Positions 7,361-14,545 of a stretch of 31,443 nt of DNA are shown here, piece after piece. Position 1 is the first letter of the stretch. Every line of letters begins with the position of its first letter. Both the position numbers and the translations under genes were made by a program. The notes beneath the pieces are model-generated. The model worked only from the letters and a program-made list of their open reading frames with translations. It made no database searches and had not been told where the DNA came from. Location of the stretch: assembly GCA_002391275.1 (NCBI GenBank), contig DGSC01000017.1, positions 95,061 to 126,503 on the forward strand, given 5' to 3'. Source of the stretch: Prevotellaceae bacterium UBA4372 (GTDB lineage: Bacteria > Bacteroidota > Bacteroidia > Bacteroidales > Bacteroidaceae).

Positions 7361-7858
7361 TTATTCCTTCGGCGTTGCACTCTTGGTGAGCCATCCACTC
7401 ATGCTCACGACAACAGCAATGATAGCCACAATAGCTAAGATATAGATAGCTACGAGCCACATGTCAACGACAGTTACCATGCTTGCTGCAGTAGTTTTGC
7501 CAGAGACTGTTGTAAAGGGTTCTTCACCAAGGCCAAGCACCACACCAACGATGAGGGCCACAATGACTGTACCCCAAGTGCAAAGCGCAACCTTACCGGC
7601 GGGAATACCTGTAGGACTCGGACCGTTGTTGCCAGAATTTACGGTAGCACCACGCACGAGACTCCAAAGAGTCAGACATGCTGTAATAACGAAGAGTGCA
7701 TACATGAGGATCAAGATAAGATCCGTCAGCTTCGGAGAAACGTGTACGCCATCGAAGTCCATGTTGTTGTAATCCACCAAGAAGAACAGGAGGAAGCAAA
7801 CAACACCGACGCCGATCGTGGTATACAACGCGATATTTGAAAGCTTTTCGAGTTTCAT
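7361..7858 (-). CDS. Four-helix membrane protein of the exb operon
   Basis: This is a 165-residue protein of unknown function. I see four hydrophobic helices, at about residues 7-28, 44-68, 88-110 and 133-157, joined by short loops; one loop holds a Gly/Asn/Pro stretch (NSGNNGPSPTG). No known motif is recognised. It sits between exbB and the first exbD in the same orientation; a gene of this type in that position is common in Bacteroidales, from memory. The context suggests an accessory subunit of the ExbB-ExbD motor, but this is an inference. The ATG at 7858 is the only good start. Confidence 0.85.
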   Translation of the reverse strand: MKLEKLSNIALYTTIGVGVVCFLLFFLVDYNNMDFDGVHVSPKLTDLILILMYALFVITACLTLWSLVRGATVNSGNNGPSPTGIPAGKVALCTWGTVIVALIVGVVLGLGEEPFTTVSGKTTAASMVTVVDMWLVAIYILAIVAIIAVVVSMSGWLTKSATPKE

Positions 7859-7866
7859 AATTTAAT

Positions 7867-7936
7867 TTTACGATTTTACGATTTACGATTTACGATTTAC
7901 GATTCGTTTTCACTCATAATGCCTTAGGCAGTGAAA
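7867..7936. repeat. 7-bp tandem repeat and hairpin after exbB
   Basis: ACGAT recurs at 7870, 7878, 7885, 7892 and 7899, giving a 7-bp repeat (TTACGAT) with one 8-bp step. Just beside it TTTCACT at 7908-7914 pairs with AGTGAAA at 7930-7936, and the loop holds the palindrome TGCCTTAGGCA. A copy related to the repeat also occurs inverted at about 7940-7955. All this lies between exbB and the four-helix protein gene. Confidence 0.7.
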
Positions 7937-7957
7937 GGGTGAAATCGTCAAATTAAC

Positions 7958-8809
7958 TTACTTCTTGCACTTAGGTGACTTCACGCACATCTCAAGAAGG
8001 CTCATAGCGGTCTCTTCCATATTTGAGTTAAGAGCCTCAATGCGAGAAAGAATGTAGTTGTAGAATACCTGAAGAACGAGAGCTACAATAATACCGAAAA
8101 TAGTTGTGATAAGAGCAACCTTCATACCTCCGGCAACGACGGTCGGGCTGATGTCACCTGCACGTTCGATATCATCAAATGCCTGCACCATACCAATCAC
8201 AGTGCCAAGGAATCCGAGTGACGGAGCCATTGCGATGAACAGGGTAATCCAAGAGCAGTTCTCCTCAAGGTAAGCGCCCTGGACTTCAGCCTCAGTGTTG
8301 ATGTTACGCTCGATGGTAGCGATGTCGTTCTGGTCGTCAGAAGCAAGACACTGCATAGCCTTCTTTGAAACCTGAGCAACGGGGCCACGTGTACCAGCGC
8401 AGTATTCAATAGCTTCGTTAAGCTTGTTGGCTTCAACCTTGCCGCGAAGGGTCTCAAGGAACTTACGAGTATTGACCTGAGCCAAAGTAAGATAAATAAC
8501 GCGCTCGATGCAGAAAGCCAGACCGAGTACGAGAGCAATAGCAACAAGGCTCATGAAGCCAGCGTCACCTTCAATAAACTTTGTCTTGAGGGTCTTGTGC
8601 AGGCCTTCTTCCTCTTCAACAGGAGCAGCCTCTTCTTCTACTGCGGGAGCCTCAACAGCAGCTGTATCAACGGCAGCTGAGTCTACAACAGCGGAGTCGA
8701 CCTGTTCGGTAGCAGCAGCTTCTTCAGCCACTTCGTCCTGAGCCATCACGGAAGGTGTCATGCCAAAAGTGCAAGCCACCATTGCAACAATTGCAAAATA
8801 CTTTTTCAT
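7958..8809 (-). CDS. exbB: ExbB/TolQ/MotA-family proton channel protein with N-terminal extension
   Basis: This 283-residue inner-membrane protein forms the proton channel that energises TonB. It carries an unusual N terminus: a signal peptide-like segment (residues 1-23, VMA before QD), then an acidic Ala/Val/Glu linker at about 25-68. The MotA/TolQ/ExbB core follows, with helices at about 85-107, 186-210 and 229-254 and the conserved LGFLGTVIGMVQAF segment in the second. Family members of about 240 residues usually lack such a linker, though similar extensions occur in Bacteroidetes. It is the first gene of the group exbB, four-helix protein, exbD, exbD, and has its own -7 element at 8878-8885. 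Confidence 0.94.
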   Translation of the reverse strand: MKKYFAIVAMVACTFGMTPSVMAQDEVAEEAAATEQVDSAVVDSAAVDTAAVEAPAVEEEAAPVEEEEGLHKTLKTKFIEGDAGFMSLVAIALVLGLAFCIERVIYLTLAQVNTRKFLETLRGKVEANKLNEAIEYCAGTRGPVAQVSKKAMQCLASDDQNDIATIERNINTEAEVQGAYLEENCSWITLFIAMAPSLGFLGTVIGMVQAFDDIERAGDISPTVVAGGMKVALITTIFGIIVALVLQVFYNYILSRIEALNSNMEETAMSLLEMCVKSPKCKK

Positions 8810-8877
8810 TTTGTTTTTTTGTTTAAATGATGAATGAATTTGTTATTTTGATTTTCTCTTTAAGTGCTAATTCGGTA

Positions 8878-8885
8878 CAAAAATA
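8878..8885 (-). promoter_or_regulatory. -7 element of the exbB group
   Basis: On the minus strand TATTTTTG matches TAnnTTTG and lies 68 bases before the exbB ATG in a T-rich gap of 164 bases after tatD. No good -33 TTTG is seen. Confidence 0.45.
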
Positions 8886-8973
8886 TCCTTTTTTTTGTTT
8901 ACTTCCACTTTTTTCTTAAAAAATCTTTGCTTCAAAGTGTTTTTTTCTCCTTTTTCGGGCCTTAAAGTATGTG

Positions 8974-9774
8974 TTAACGTGCTTTTGGGAAAGTAAGGAG
9001 AGCGTTTTGGCTTGTTATATCACCAACTTTCTCCACACTCACGCCATAGATTTGAGCAATCCGTGCTGCGGTGTCAGCAAGAAAGGCACTTTCATTTCGT
9101 TTTCCCCTATGGGGCACAGGCGCCAAGTAGGGAGCATCTGTTTCAAGAACAATACGTTCAAGTGGCACCACGTCGTGAAGGACTTCAGGAAGATTACTCT
9201 TCTTAAAAGTGGCCACGCCACCTATGCCCAACATGAATCCATCAAAGGTGAGCAGTTCCCGAGCCTCCTCGGCCGAGCCGCCGAAACAATGAAATACGCC
9301 TTGCAGTTTTCGCCCCTTAGCTTTTTGTTTCTCGACCTGCGGGCGCAATAAATCAACTATTTCGCGATGCGCACTTCGGGTATGTATCATTAACGGCAAG
9401 TCGTATTTGCACGCCCATTCTACTTGTAAAGAAAATGCACGCTGCTGTTCCTCGTATTTATCTTTCGACCAATAATAGTCAAGCCCGATTTCACCGATAG
9501 CTATAAATGGATTGCCAGGCATAGCCACCAGTGGTTCCATACGTTGCAGCACCGTGTACCAATCGTCACCGACATCCTCGGGGTGTAATCCTATCATAGG
9601 ATAGAGGTAGCCCTCGTGACTTTTTACCAACGACATCATAGGCTCTACACTTAGAGCATTAATATTGGGAAGAAAAATCTTACCGATTCCCGCCTCTTGT
9701 GCGCGAGTTATCACGGCGCTGACATCTTCGGCAAATTCTTCAAGGTATATATGGCTATGAGTGTCTATTAGCAC
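8974..9774 (-). CDS. tatD: TatD-family metal-dependent deoxyribonuclease
   Basis: This 266-residue cytoplasmic hydrolase belongs to the TatD/YcfH/YjjV family, TIM-barrel nucleases that act on DNA ends. Metal ligands are visible in order: H6 and H8 in DTHSHIYL, the glutamate in GEIGLDYYW, histidines in LMIHTRSAH and VFHCFGGS, and the aspartate in LETDAPYLAP. Length is normal for the family. The gene follows the polyprenyl synthase by 27 bases and is probably cotranscribed with it. The exact paralogue cannot be fixed by reading alone. Confidence 0.93.
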   Translation of the reverse strand: MLIDTHSHIYLEEFAEDVSAVITRAQEAGIGKIFLPNINALSVEPMMSLVKSHEGYLYPMIGLHPEDVGDDWYTVLQRMEPLVAMPGNPFIAIGEIGLDYYWSKDKYEEQQRAFSLQVEWACKYDLPLMIHTRSAHREIVDLLRPQVEKQKAKGRKLQGVFHCFGGSAEEARELLTFDGFMLGIGGVATFKKSNLPEVLHDVVPLERIVLETDAPYLAPVPHRGKRNESAFLADTAARIAQIYGVSVEKVGDITSQNALLTFPKAR

Positions 9775-9801
9775 GATTATGGTAAGAAAAATATACAGTT
9801 C

Positions 9802-10782
9802 CTAATATTGTCGGCCAGCTAAAGAAAGAGCAAAAGCCCTCAATTGTTCTTTTCTCTCTGAGGAAACGGCAATGGCATCTAAACTATCCAAAGCCTGGTC
9901 GAAATAGTACTTTATCTTATCCTCCGCCAATTGCCGAATGCCTATCTGGTCGTACAGGGCCGTAACGGCATGTATTTTGTCATTTGGGTTACACTTTTCA
10001 TTAGGAGTGGCAAGCCACTGTTCGAGCTCTGCCCTTTGCTCTTGATTAGCCAGGCTTAAGGCTTTTATGAGCATGAATGTCTTTTTGCCTTCAAGAATGT
10101 CGCCGCCGATGTTCTTCCCAAAAGTTTCAGCATCACCATAGACATCCAGGAGGTCATCTTGAAGCTGGAAAGCCAATCCCATCTGCTCGCCAAAAGAATA
10201 GAGTCGATTGGCATCCTCGACCGAGGCGTCTGCAAGTATAGCCCCAAGCTTGAGCGCACACGCCAGAAGCACGGAAGTCTTGAGTCGAATCATTTCAATA
10301 TATTCCGCCTCGTCGACGTCCATTCTCTTTTCAAATTCGAGATCATATTGTTGCCCCTCGCCTATCTCTAATGCCGTTTCCGTGAAAAGCTCCAGCACAT
10401 TTCTCAAATGGGCATCGTCCACCTCGCTCATCAACCGATATGCAAGAACGAGCATAGCATCGCCCGACAATATGGCCACATTTTCATTCCACACTTTATG
10501 CACTGTCGGTTTTCCTCGCCGAATGTCGGCATTATCCATGACATCATCGTGCAATAACGTATAATTATGATAGGTTTCCAGACCTAATGCCGCAGGCAAT
10601 ATCTTCTCGGGATCATCTTTATAGAGATTGTAGGCCAGCAACATCAGCACAGGTCGCAAGCGTTTTCCCCCAAGCGACAATTCATATCTCACGGGAGCAT
10701 ACAGGCTTTGCGGATTGCGGTCAAGCGGCATCTCAGCCAAAGCCTTGTTGAACATATCGAGTAACTCATGATATGTTTTCAT
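9802..10782 (-). CDS. Polyprenyl diphosphate synthase (short-chain type)
   Basis: This 326-residue enzyme condenses isopentenyl diphosphate with allylic diphosphates. The first Asp-rich motif is DDVMD at residues 79-83 with RRG at 88-90, and the second is DDLLD at 209-213; GGKRLRP is at 38-44. The first motif has no two-residue insertion, and the residue five before it is aromatic (Y74), which in known families goes with short products (C15-C20), so a GGPP or FPP synthase is my inference. The correct start is the ATG at 10782; the open frame to 10827 is encoded by the tonB terminator. tatD follows by 27 bases. Confidence 0.92.
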   Translation of the reverse strand: MKTYHELLDMFNKALAEMPLDRNPQSLYAPVRYELSLGGKRLRPVLMLLAYNLYKDDPEKILPAALGLETYHNYTLLHDDVMDNADIRRGKPTVHKVWNENVAILSGDAMLVLAYRLMSEVDDAHLRNVLELFTETALEIGEGQQYDLEFEKRMDVDEAEYIEMIRLKTSVLLACALKLGAILADASVEDANRLYSFGEQMGLAFQLQDDLLDVYGDAETFGKNIGGDILEGKKTFMLIKALSLANQEQRAELEQWLATPNEKCNPNDKIHAVTALYDQIGIRQLAEDKIKYYFDQALDSLDAIAVSSERKEQLRAFALSLAGRQY

Positions 10783-10798
10783 ATCTACACTGATTTTA

Positions 10799-10835
10799 TT
10801 AAAAAGAGGCTGCGCTTTATTCGGCACAGCCTCTC
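10799..10835 (-). terminator. Rho-independent terminator after tonB
   Basis: Arms at 10805-10815 and 10824-10834 pair over 11 positions with one G-T pair, and a T run follows on the minus strand (complement of 10800-10804). It separates tonB from the polyprenyl synthase gene, which therefore needs a nearby promoter that I did not identify, or read-through. Confidence 0.85.
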
Positions 10836-10895
10836 TATATATTATATTATTAAGGTATATACGAAGTACAATGAAACCTTGTAATCACTCATTGC

Positions 10896-11609
10896 TTATT
10901 GCAACCTAAACATCACAGGCAGGTTGAAACGTGAACGCACGTTCTTGTTACCTTGACGAGCGGGTTTCCACTTAGGCATAAGCTTAACAACACGTTCAGC
11001 TTCCTTAGAGAGCGAAGGATCTGGAGAACGAAGGACTTTGACATCTACAATAGATCCGTCCTTATTTACGACGAACTGAACGAACACACGTCCTTGGATG
11101 CCTTGTTCCTGTGCAATAGCGGGATACTTGATATGGTCATTCAACCACTTATAGCACTCTTGATCGCCACCAGGGAACATTGCATTTTCCTCTACGACTT
11201 CAAAGATACGGTCATCATCACTTTCTTCACGGACCGGACCTACAGGAGCTGCAACGACAGCCGTGGGAGCGCCATCACCAGTAACTGTAGAGATAGCCTG
11301 ATTTACCTCCTCAGAAGTCTGCACTTCCTCTTCGGCCAATTCCGTCTCATCGTCTACGATGTTAAGGATTTCAGCGACCTTAGGAGCGGCTGCTGGCGGG
11401 GGGGCCATCTGTTCCTTTTGGGTTGTGATAGGAATCATGTCCTCCTCAAAATTGCTTTCGTAGATAGGTTCGAGCTCTTCATACTTGATTTCACGAGTCG
11501 TGTACTCAAAAGCCACGAACATCAGCGCAAGCACCAGAACATAGCCAAGAAGAAGGCTGGTTCCGCGTTGGTTGCGCAACTCTTCGGTCATAGATTTTGT
11601 TTCTGCCAT
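10896..11609 (-). CDS. tonB: TonB energy-transducing protein
   Basis: This 237-residue protein spans the periplasm and drives TonB-dependent outer-membrane receptors. It has a cytoplasmic start, one membrane helix at about residues 18-35 (SLLLGYVLVLALMFVAF), a linker with PPPAAAP and many acidic residues (about 70-135), and a C-terminal TonB domain (about 145-237) with FPGGDQECYKWLNDHIKYP and IQGRVFVQFVVNKDGSI. The pattern is typical of Bacteroidetes TonB. It is monocistronic, with its own -7 element and terminator, but its partners exbB and exbD lie just downstream after two other genes. Confidence 0.95.
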   Translation of the reverse strand: MAETKSMTEELRNQRGTSLLLGYVLVLALMFVAFEYTTREIKYEELEPIYESNFEEDMIPITTQKEQMAPPPAAAPKVAEILNIVDDETELAEEEVQTSEEVNQAISTVTGDGAPTAVVAAPVGPVREESDDDRIFEVVEENAMFPGGDQECYKWLNDHIKYPAIAQEQGIQGRVFVQFVVNKDGSIVDVKVLRSPDPSLSKEAERVVKLMPKWKPARQGNKNVRSRFNLPVMFRLQ

Positions 11610-11675
11610 GATAGTATTTATTTAATTATATTTTCTGATAAATAATGTAGCATGAGTTTTTGCACACTCACGCCA

Positions 11676-11683
11676 CAAAAGTA
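11676..11683 (-). promoter_or_regulatory. -7 element of tonB
   Basis: On the minus strand TACTTTTG matches TAnnTTTG, 66 bases before the tonB ATG. No clear -33 TTTG at the right distance. The region 11610-11834 is the divergent gap between tonB and porQ. Confidence 0.5.
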
Positions 11684-11789
11684 GCACAAATTTTCGATAC
11701 ACGAATTTCTTTGGGGTATTTTTTTTAAATAGAAGCTCTTTTTTTTCAAAAAAAATGCTTTTTACGCCCTAAAACCTGTATTTCGTACG

Positions 11790-11818
11790 TTGTAATAATG
11801 AAATTATATCTACCTTTG
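11790..11818 (+). promoter_or_regulatory. Promoter of porQ-cmk-ispH
   Basis: TTG at 11790-11792 and the -7 element TACCTTTG at 11811-11818 are 18 nt apart, close to the Bacteroidetes pattern. The porQ ATG follows at 11835. Confidence 0.65.
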
Positions 11819-11834
11819 TGGCAAATCATCTATA

Positions 11835-12824
11835 ATGAAAACTTTGCATCGTTCCTATATCCTTGTCCTTTTCGTGTCATGGGCTTCGGCACTTTGTGCC
11901 CAAGACGCAAGCACGACGATATACAATTTCCTCCGATTGCCTACATCATCTCATTCCATGGCACTCGGGGGTGTTCAGGTTGCCCTACCCGACGACGATG
12001 TTTCATTGCTCCTACAGAATCCGGCTTTAATGTCTAACGTCGATAGCCGCAGCATCAACCTCGGGTTCCTTTCCTACATGCAGGGCTGCAAGTCTGCAAA
12101 TGCATCTTATGCCATGGCTTCTGGCGAGCGTGGCACCTGGGGCGTGGGCGCTCAGCTACTCAGTTATGGATCTATGAAGGAATTGACAGCCGAAGGCGTA
12201 GAAACGGGCAGCTATTCTGCTCTTGACATGGCTTTCGTTGGCGGCTATGCCTACAACCTGACCAGCCATTGGTCGGGAGGTGCCACTGGCAAGTTCATCT
12301 ATTCAAACTATGGTCATTACACTTCTGTAGCTTTGGCTGTAGACCTTGGACTCAACTACCTCAACACATCCGGCGACTTTTCCTTTTCCATCGTTGCGGC
12401 CAATCTCGGCGGCCAAGTGAAATCCTTTGGCGACAAGCGCGAGCACGTACCGTTTGACCTGCGTGCAGGCATTAGCAAACAATTAGCCAACGCCCCAATA
12501 CGTTTCTCGATCTCGATGGTCGATCTTACCCGTTGGAGCAGCCGCTACTACTACAACCCTACGCGCGAAAAAGAGAAAGGCGGACGCATCTTGATGAACC
12601 ACTTTGTTGTGGGCGTTGACATCCTACCAATCGAGCAGTTGTACATCGCTGCAGGTTACAACTTCCGACGAGCCAACGAACTCAAAGCTGCCGGCAGCAG
12701 CCACGGCGCAGGCCTCTCGTTTGGCGCGGGAGTCAATCTCAAAAGGCTAAAGTTCGGTATAAGCTATGCCAAGTACCATGTGTCGATGCCAGCCTTCATG
12801 GCCAACCTTCAATATGCCATTTAA
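11835..12824 (+). CDS. porQ: Type IX secretion system PorQ-like outer-membrane protein
   Basis: This 329-residue protein has a signal peptide (about residues 1-22, ending ALCA before QDAS) and then a beta-rich barrel-like sequence with the LPTSSHSMALGGVQVALPDDDVSLLLQNPALM start shared by PorV/PorQ/FadL-like proteins of Bacteroidetes. The IYNFLRLPTSSHSMALGG opening and the linkage to cmk and ispH fit PorQ. In Porphyromonas PorQ is needed for export and attachment of type IX cargo at the cell surface. The protein is somewhat beta-rich to the end (FGISYAKYHVSMPAFMANLQYAI). The chief alternative is another PorV-like barrel. Confidence 0.85.
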   Translation: MKTLHRSYILVLFVSWASALCAQDASTTIYNFLRLPTSSHSMALGGVQVALPDDDVSLLLQNPALMSNVDSRSINLGFLSYMQGCKSANASYAMASGERGTWGVGAQLLSYGSMKELTAEGVETGSYSALDMAFVGGYAYNLTSHWSGGATGKFIYSNYGHYTSVALAVDLGLNYLNTSGDFSFSIVAANLGGQVKSFGDKREHVPFDLRAGISKQLANAPIRFSISMVDLTRWSSRYYYNPTREKEKGGRILMNHFVVGVDILPIEQLYIAAGYNFRRANELKAAGSSHGAGLSFGAGVNLKRLKFGISYAKYHVSMPAFMANLQYAI

Positions 12825-12868
12825 CGGTTTTAATGATATAAACGAAATACCGATAACACATTAAATAA

Positions 12869-13570
12869 ATGAATAAAGAGTCTAAACGAATAACCATAGC
12901 CATTGACGGTCATAGTTCTTGCGGCAAAAGCACCATGGCCAAGGATTTAGCCCGCAAAATCGGTTACATCTATATCGATAGCGGGGCCATGTATCGTTGC
13001 TGCACGCTTTTTGCCATGCGCGAAGGTCTGATAGCCCCAGACGGCACGATCGACGAAGCATCTTTCCAGAACCGCATGTCCGAGATTCAAGTTACATTTA
13101 AGCTAAATGCAGAGAGCGGTCGGCCCGACACCTACCTAAACGGCCAGTGTGTCGAGCAAGAGATTCGCACTATGGAAGTCTCTTCACACGTAAGTCCTGT
13201 CGCCGCCTTGCCATTTGTCAGGGCTGCAATGACAGCTCAGCAGCAAGCCATGGGCAAAGAAGGCGGCATTGTCATGGATGGACGCGACATAGGAACGGCC
13301 GTATTCCCCGATGCTGAGATGAAAATCTTTGTCACGGCCTCCGATGAGATTCGTGCCCAGCGTCGCTTTGACGAGTTAAAAGCCAAAGGTCAGGAAGCCA
13401 ACTTCGACGAGGTCCTTGCCAACTTGCGCGAACGCGACCGCATTGACTCCACCCGCTCCGTGGCTCCTTTGCGCAAGGCAGACGATGCATTGGTGCTCGA
13501 CAACAGCCACATGACTATTGAGGAGCAGAACGAGTGGCTTCTCGACCGTTTTCACGAATTAACAAAATAA
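12869..13570 (+). CDS. cmk: Cytidylate kinase
   Basis: This 233-residue enzyme phosphorylates CMP and dCMP with ATP in pyrimidine nucleotide metabolism. The P-loop is GHSSCGKST at residues 14-22, followed by YIDSGAMYR, a nucleotide-binding segment typical of Cmk, and GIVMDGRDIGTAVFPDAEMKIFV. Length is normal. It begins 44 bases after porQ and is followed by ispH, an order seen in other Bacteroidales; it is probably cotranscribed. Confidence 0.95.
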   Translation: MNKESKRITIAIDGHSSCGKSTMAKDLARKIGYIYIDSGAMYRCCTLFAMREGLIAPDGTIDEASFQNRMSEIQVTFKLNAESGRPDTYLNGQCVEQEIRTMEVSSHVSPVAALPFVRAAMTAQQQAMGKEGGIVMDGRDIGTAVFPDAEMKIFVTASDEIRAQRRFDELKAKGQEANFDEVLANLRERDRIDSTRSVAPLRKADDALVLDNSHMTIEEQNEWLLDRFHELTK

Positions 13571-13663
13571 TAGGTTAGCACATTAACGGCATTGGGCAAG
13601 ACGTTGCAATGTTATGCTCTGGATTGACAGTGCTCGTATGCGTCAGTTTGCATTTACGATTTC

Positions 13664-14536
13664 ATGTTCATAGAGATAGACAGTGGTTCTGGCTTCTGCT
13701 TCGGAGTAACCCGGGCTATAGGCAAAGCCGAGGAAGAGTTGCGACAAGGCCAACACCTTTATTGTCTGGGCGACATCGTCCACAACAGTCGCGAGGTGGA
13801 GCGTCTTCAGGATTTAGGGCTCTGCACGATCGACCATGTGCAATTCAACCATCTCCATGATGCGAATGTGCTTCTGCGTGCTCACGGAGAGCCTCCAACC
13901 ACCTATCAGCAAGCTCAAGCCAACGGCATTCATCTCATCGATGCCACGTGCCCGGTTGTACTTCATCTTCAAGAACGGATTCGCCGTGAATATCTCTCCG
14001 ACGAGGCCCATAGCCGGCAGATAGTGATTTACGGCAAACGCGGACATGCAGAGGTGCTCGGTCTGGTTGGTCAGACTGAAGGAAATGCCATCGTCATCGA
14101 GACGCTCGAGGAAGCCCAGCAACTTGATTTCAGCCGCGACATTGCACTCTATTCCCAGACGACGAAATCAGTTGAAGGTTTCCGTGAGATTGTGGCATAC
14201 ATTCAGGAGCATATCTATCCGTCAGCAACCTTCACTTATCACGATACCATTTGTCGTCAGGTTGCCAATCGCATGCCTCATATTCAAGAGTTTGCCTCGC
14301 GCCACGACATCATATTCTTCGTATGCGGTCAGAAGAGTTCCAATGGGCGAGTTCTCTTCAATGAATGTTTGCGCGTCAACCCCAATTCTTTTATGATTGA
14401 CTCCCCACAAGACATCAAACCGTCGCAGCTCACCGCCGTCACTTCGTCCTCTTCTATCGGCATCTGTGGCGCCACATCCACTCCTAAATGGTTAATGGAT
14501 CTGTGTCGCCAGCAAATAGAAAGCCTCATCACATAA
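13664..14536 (+). CDS. ispH: 4-hydroxy-3-methylbut-2-enyl diphosphate reductase
   Basis: This 290-residue iron-sulfur enzyme does the last step of the MEP isoprenoid pathway, giving IPP and DMAPP, which the polyprenyl synthase of this window can use. The three cluster cysteines are C12 (SGFCFGV), C96 (DATCPVV) and C197 (DTICRQ). Active-site histidines are H40 (DIVHN), H74 (AHGEPP) and H128 with E130 (KRGHAEVLG). The ATG at 13664 gives MFIEIDSGSGFCFGV, the normal start. It ends nine bases before the opposing MG2-like gene, with no terminator between. Confidence 0.96.
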   Translation: MFIEIDSGSGFCFGVTRAIGKAEEELRQGQHLYCLGDIVHNSREVERLQDLGLCTIDHVQFNHLHDANVLLRAHGEPPTTYQQAQANGIHLIDATCPVVLHLQERIRREYLSDEAHSRQIVIYGKRGHAEVLGLVGQTEGNAIVIETLEEAQQLDFSRDIALYSQTTKSVEGFREIVAYIQEHIYPSATFTYHDTICRQVANRMPHIQEFASRHDIIFFVCGQKSSNGRVLFNECLRVNPNSFMIDSPQDIKPSQLTAVTSSSSIGICGATSTPKWLMDLCRQQIESLIT

Positions 14537-14545
14537 CGCCATCTA

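Noticed and set aside
10783..10827. N-terminal extension of the polyprenyl synthase to 10827
   Set aside because: The extra 15 codons are encoded by the tonB terminator; the MKTYHELLDM start fits the family.
13609..13860. 83-residue plus-strand open frame overlapping the start of ispH
   Set aside because: It is in a different frame from ispH, which has all three cluster cysteines; this frame is a shadow.
14537..14545. A terminator between ispH and the MG2-like gene
   Set aside because: The genes converge with a nine-base gap that has no room for one; the small CTGCT/AGCAG palindrome at 14550-14563 lies in the coding end and has no T run.
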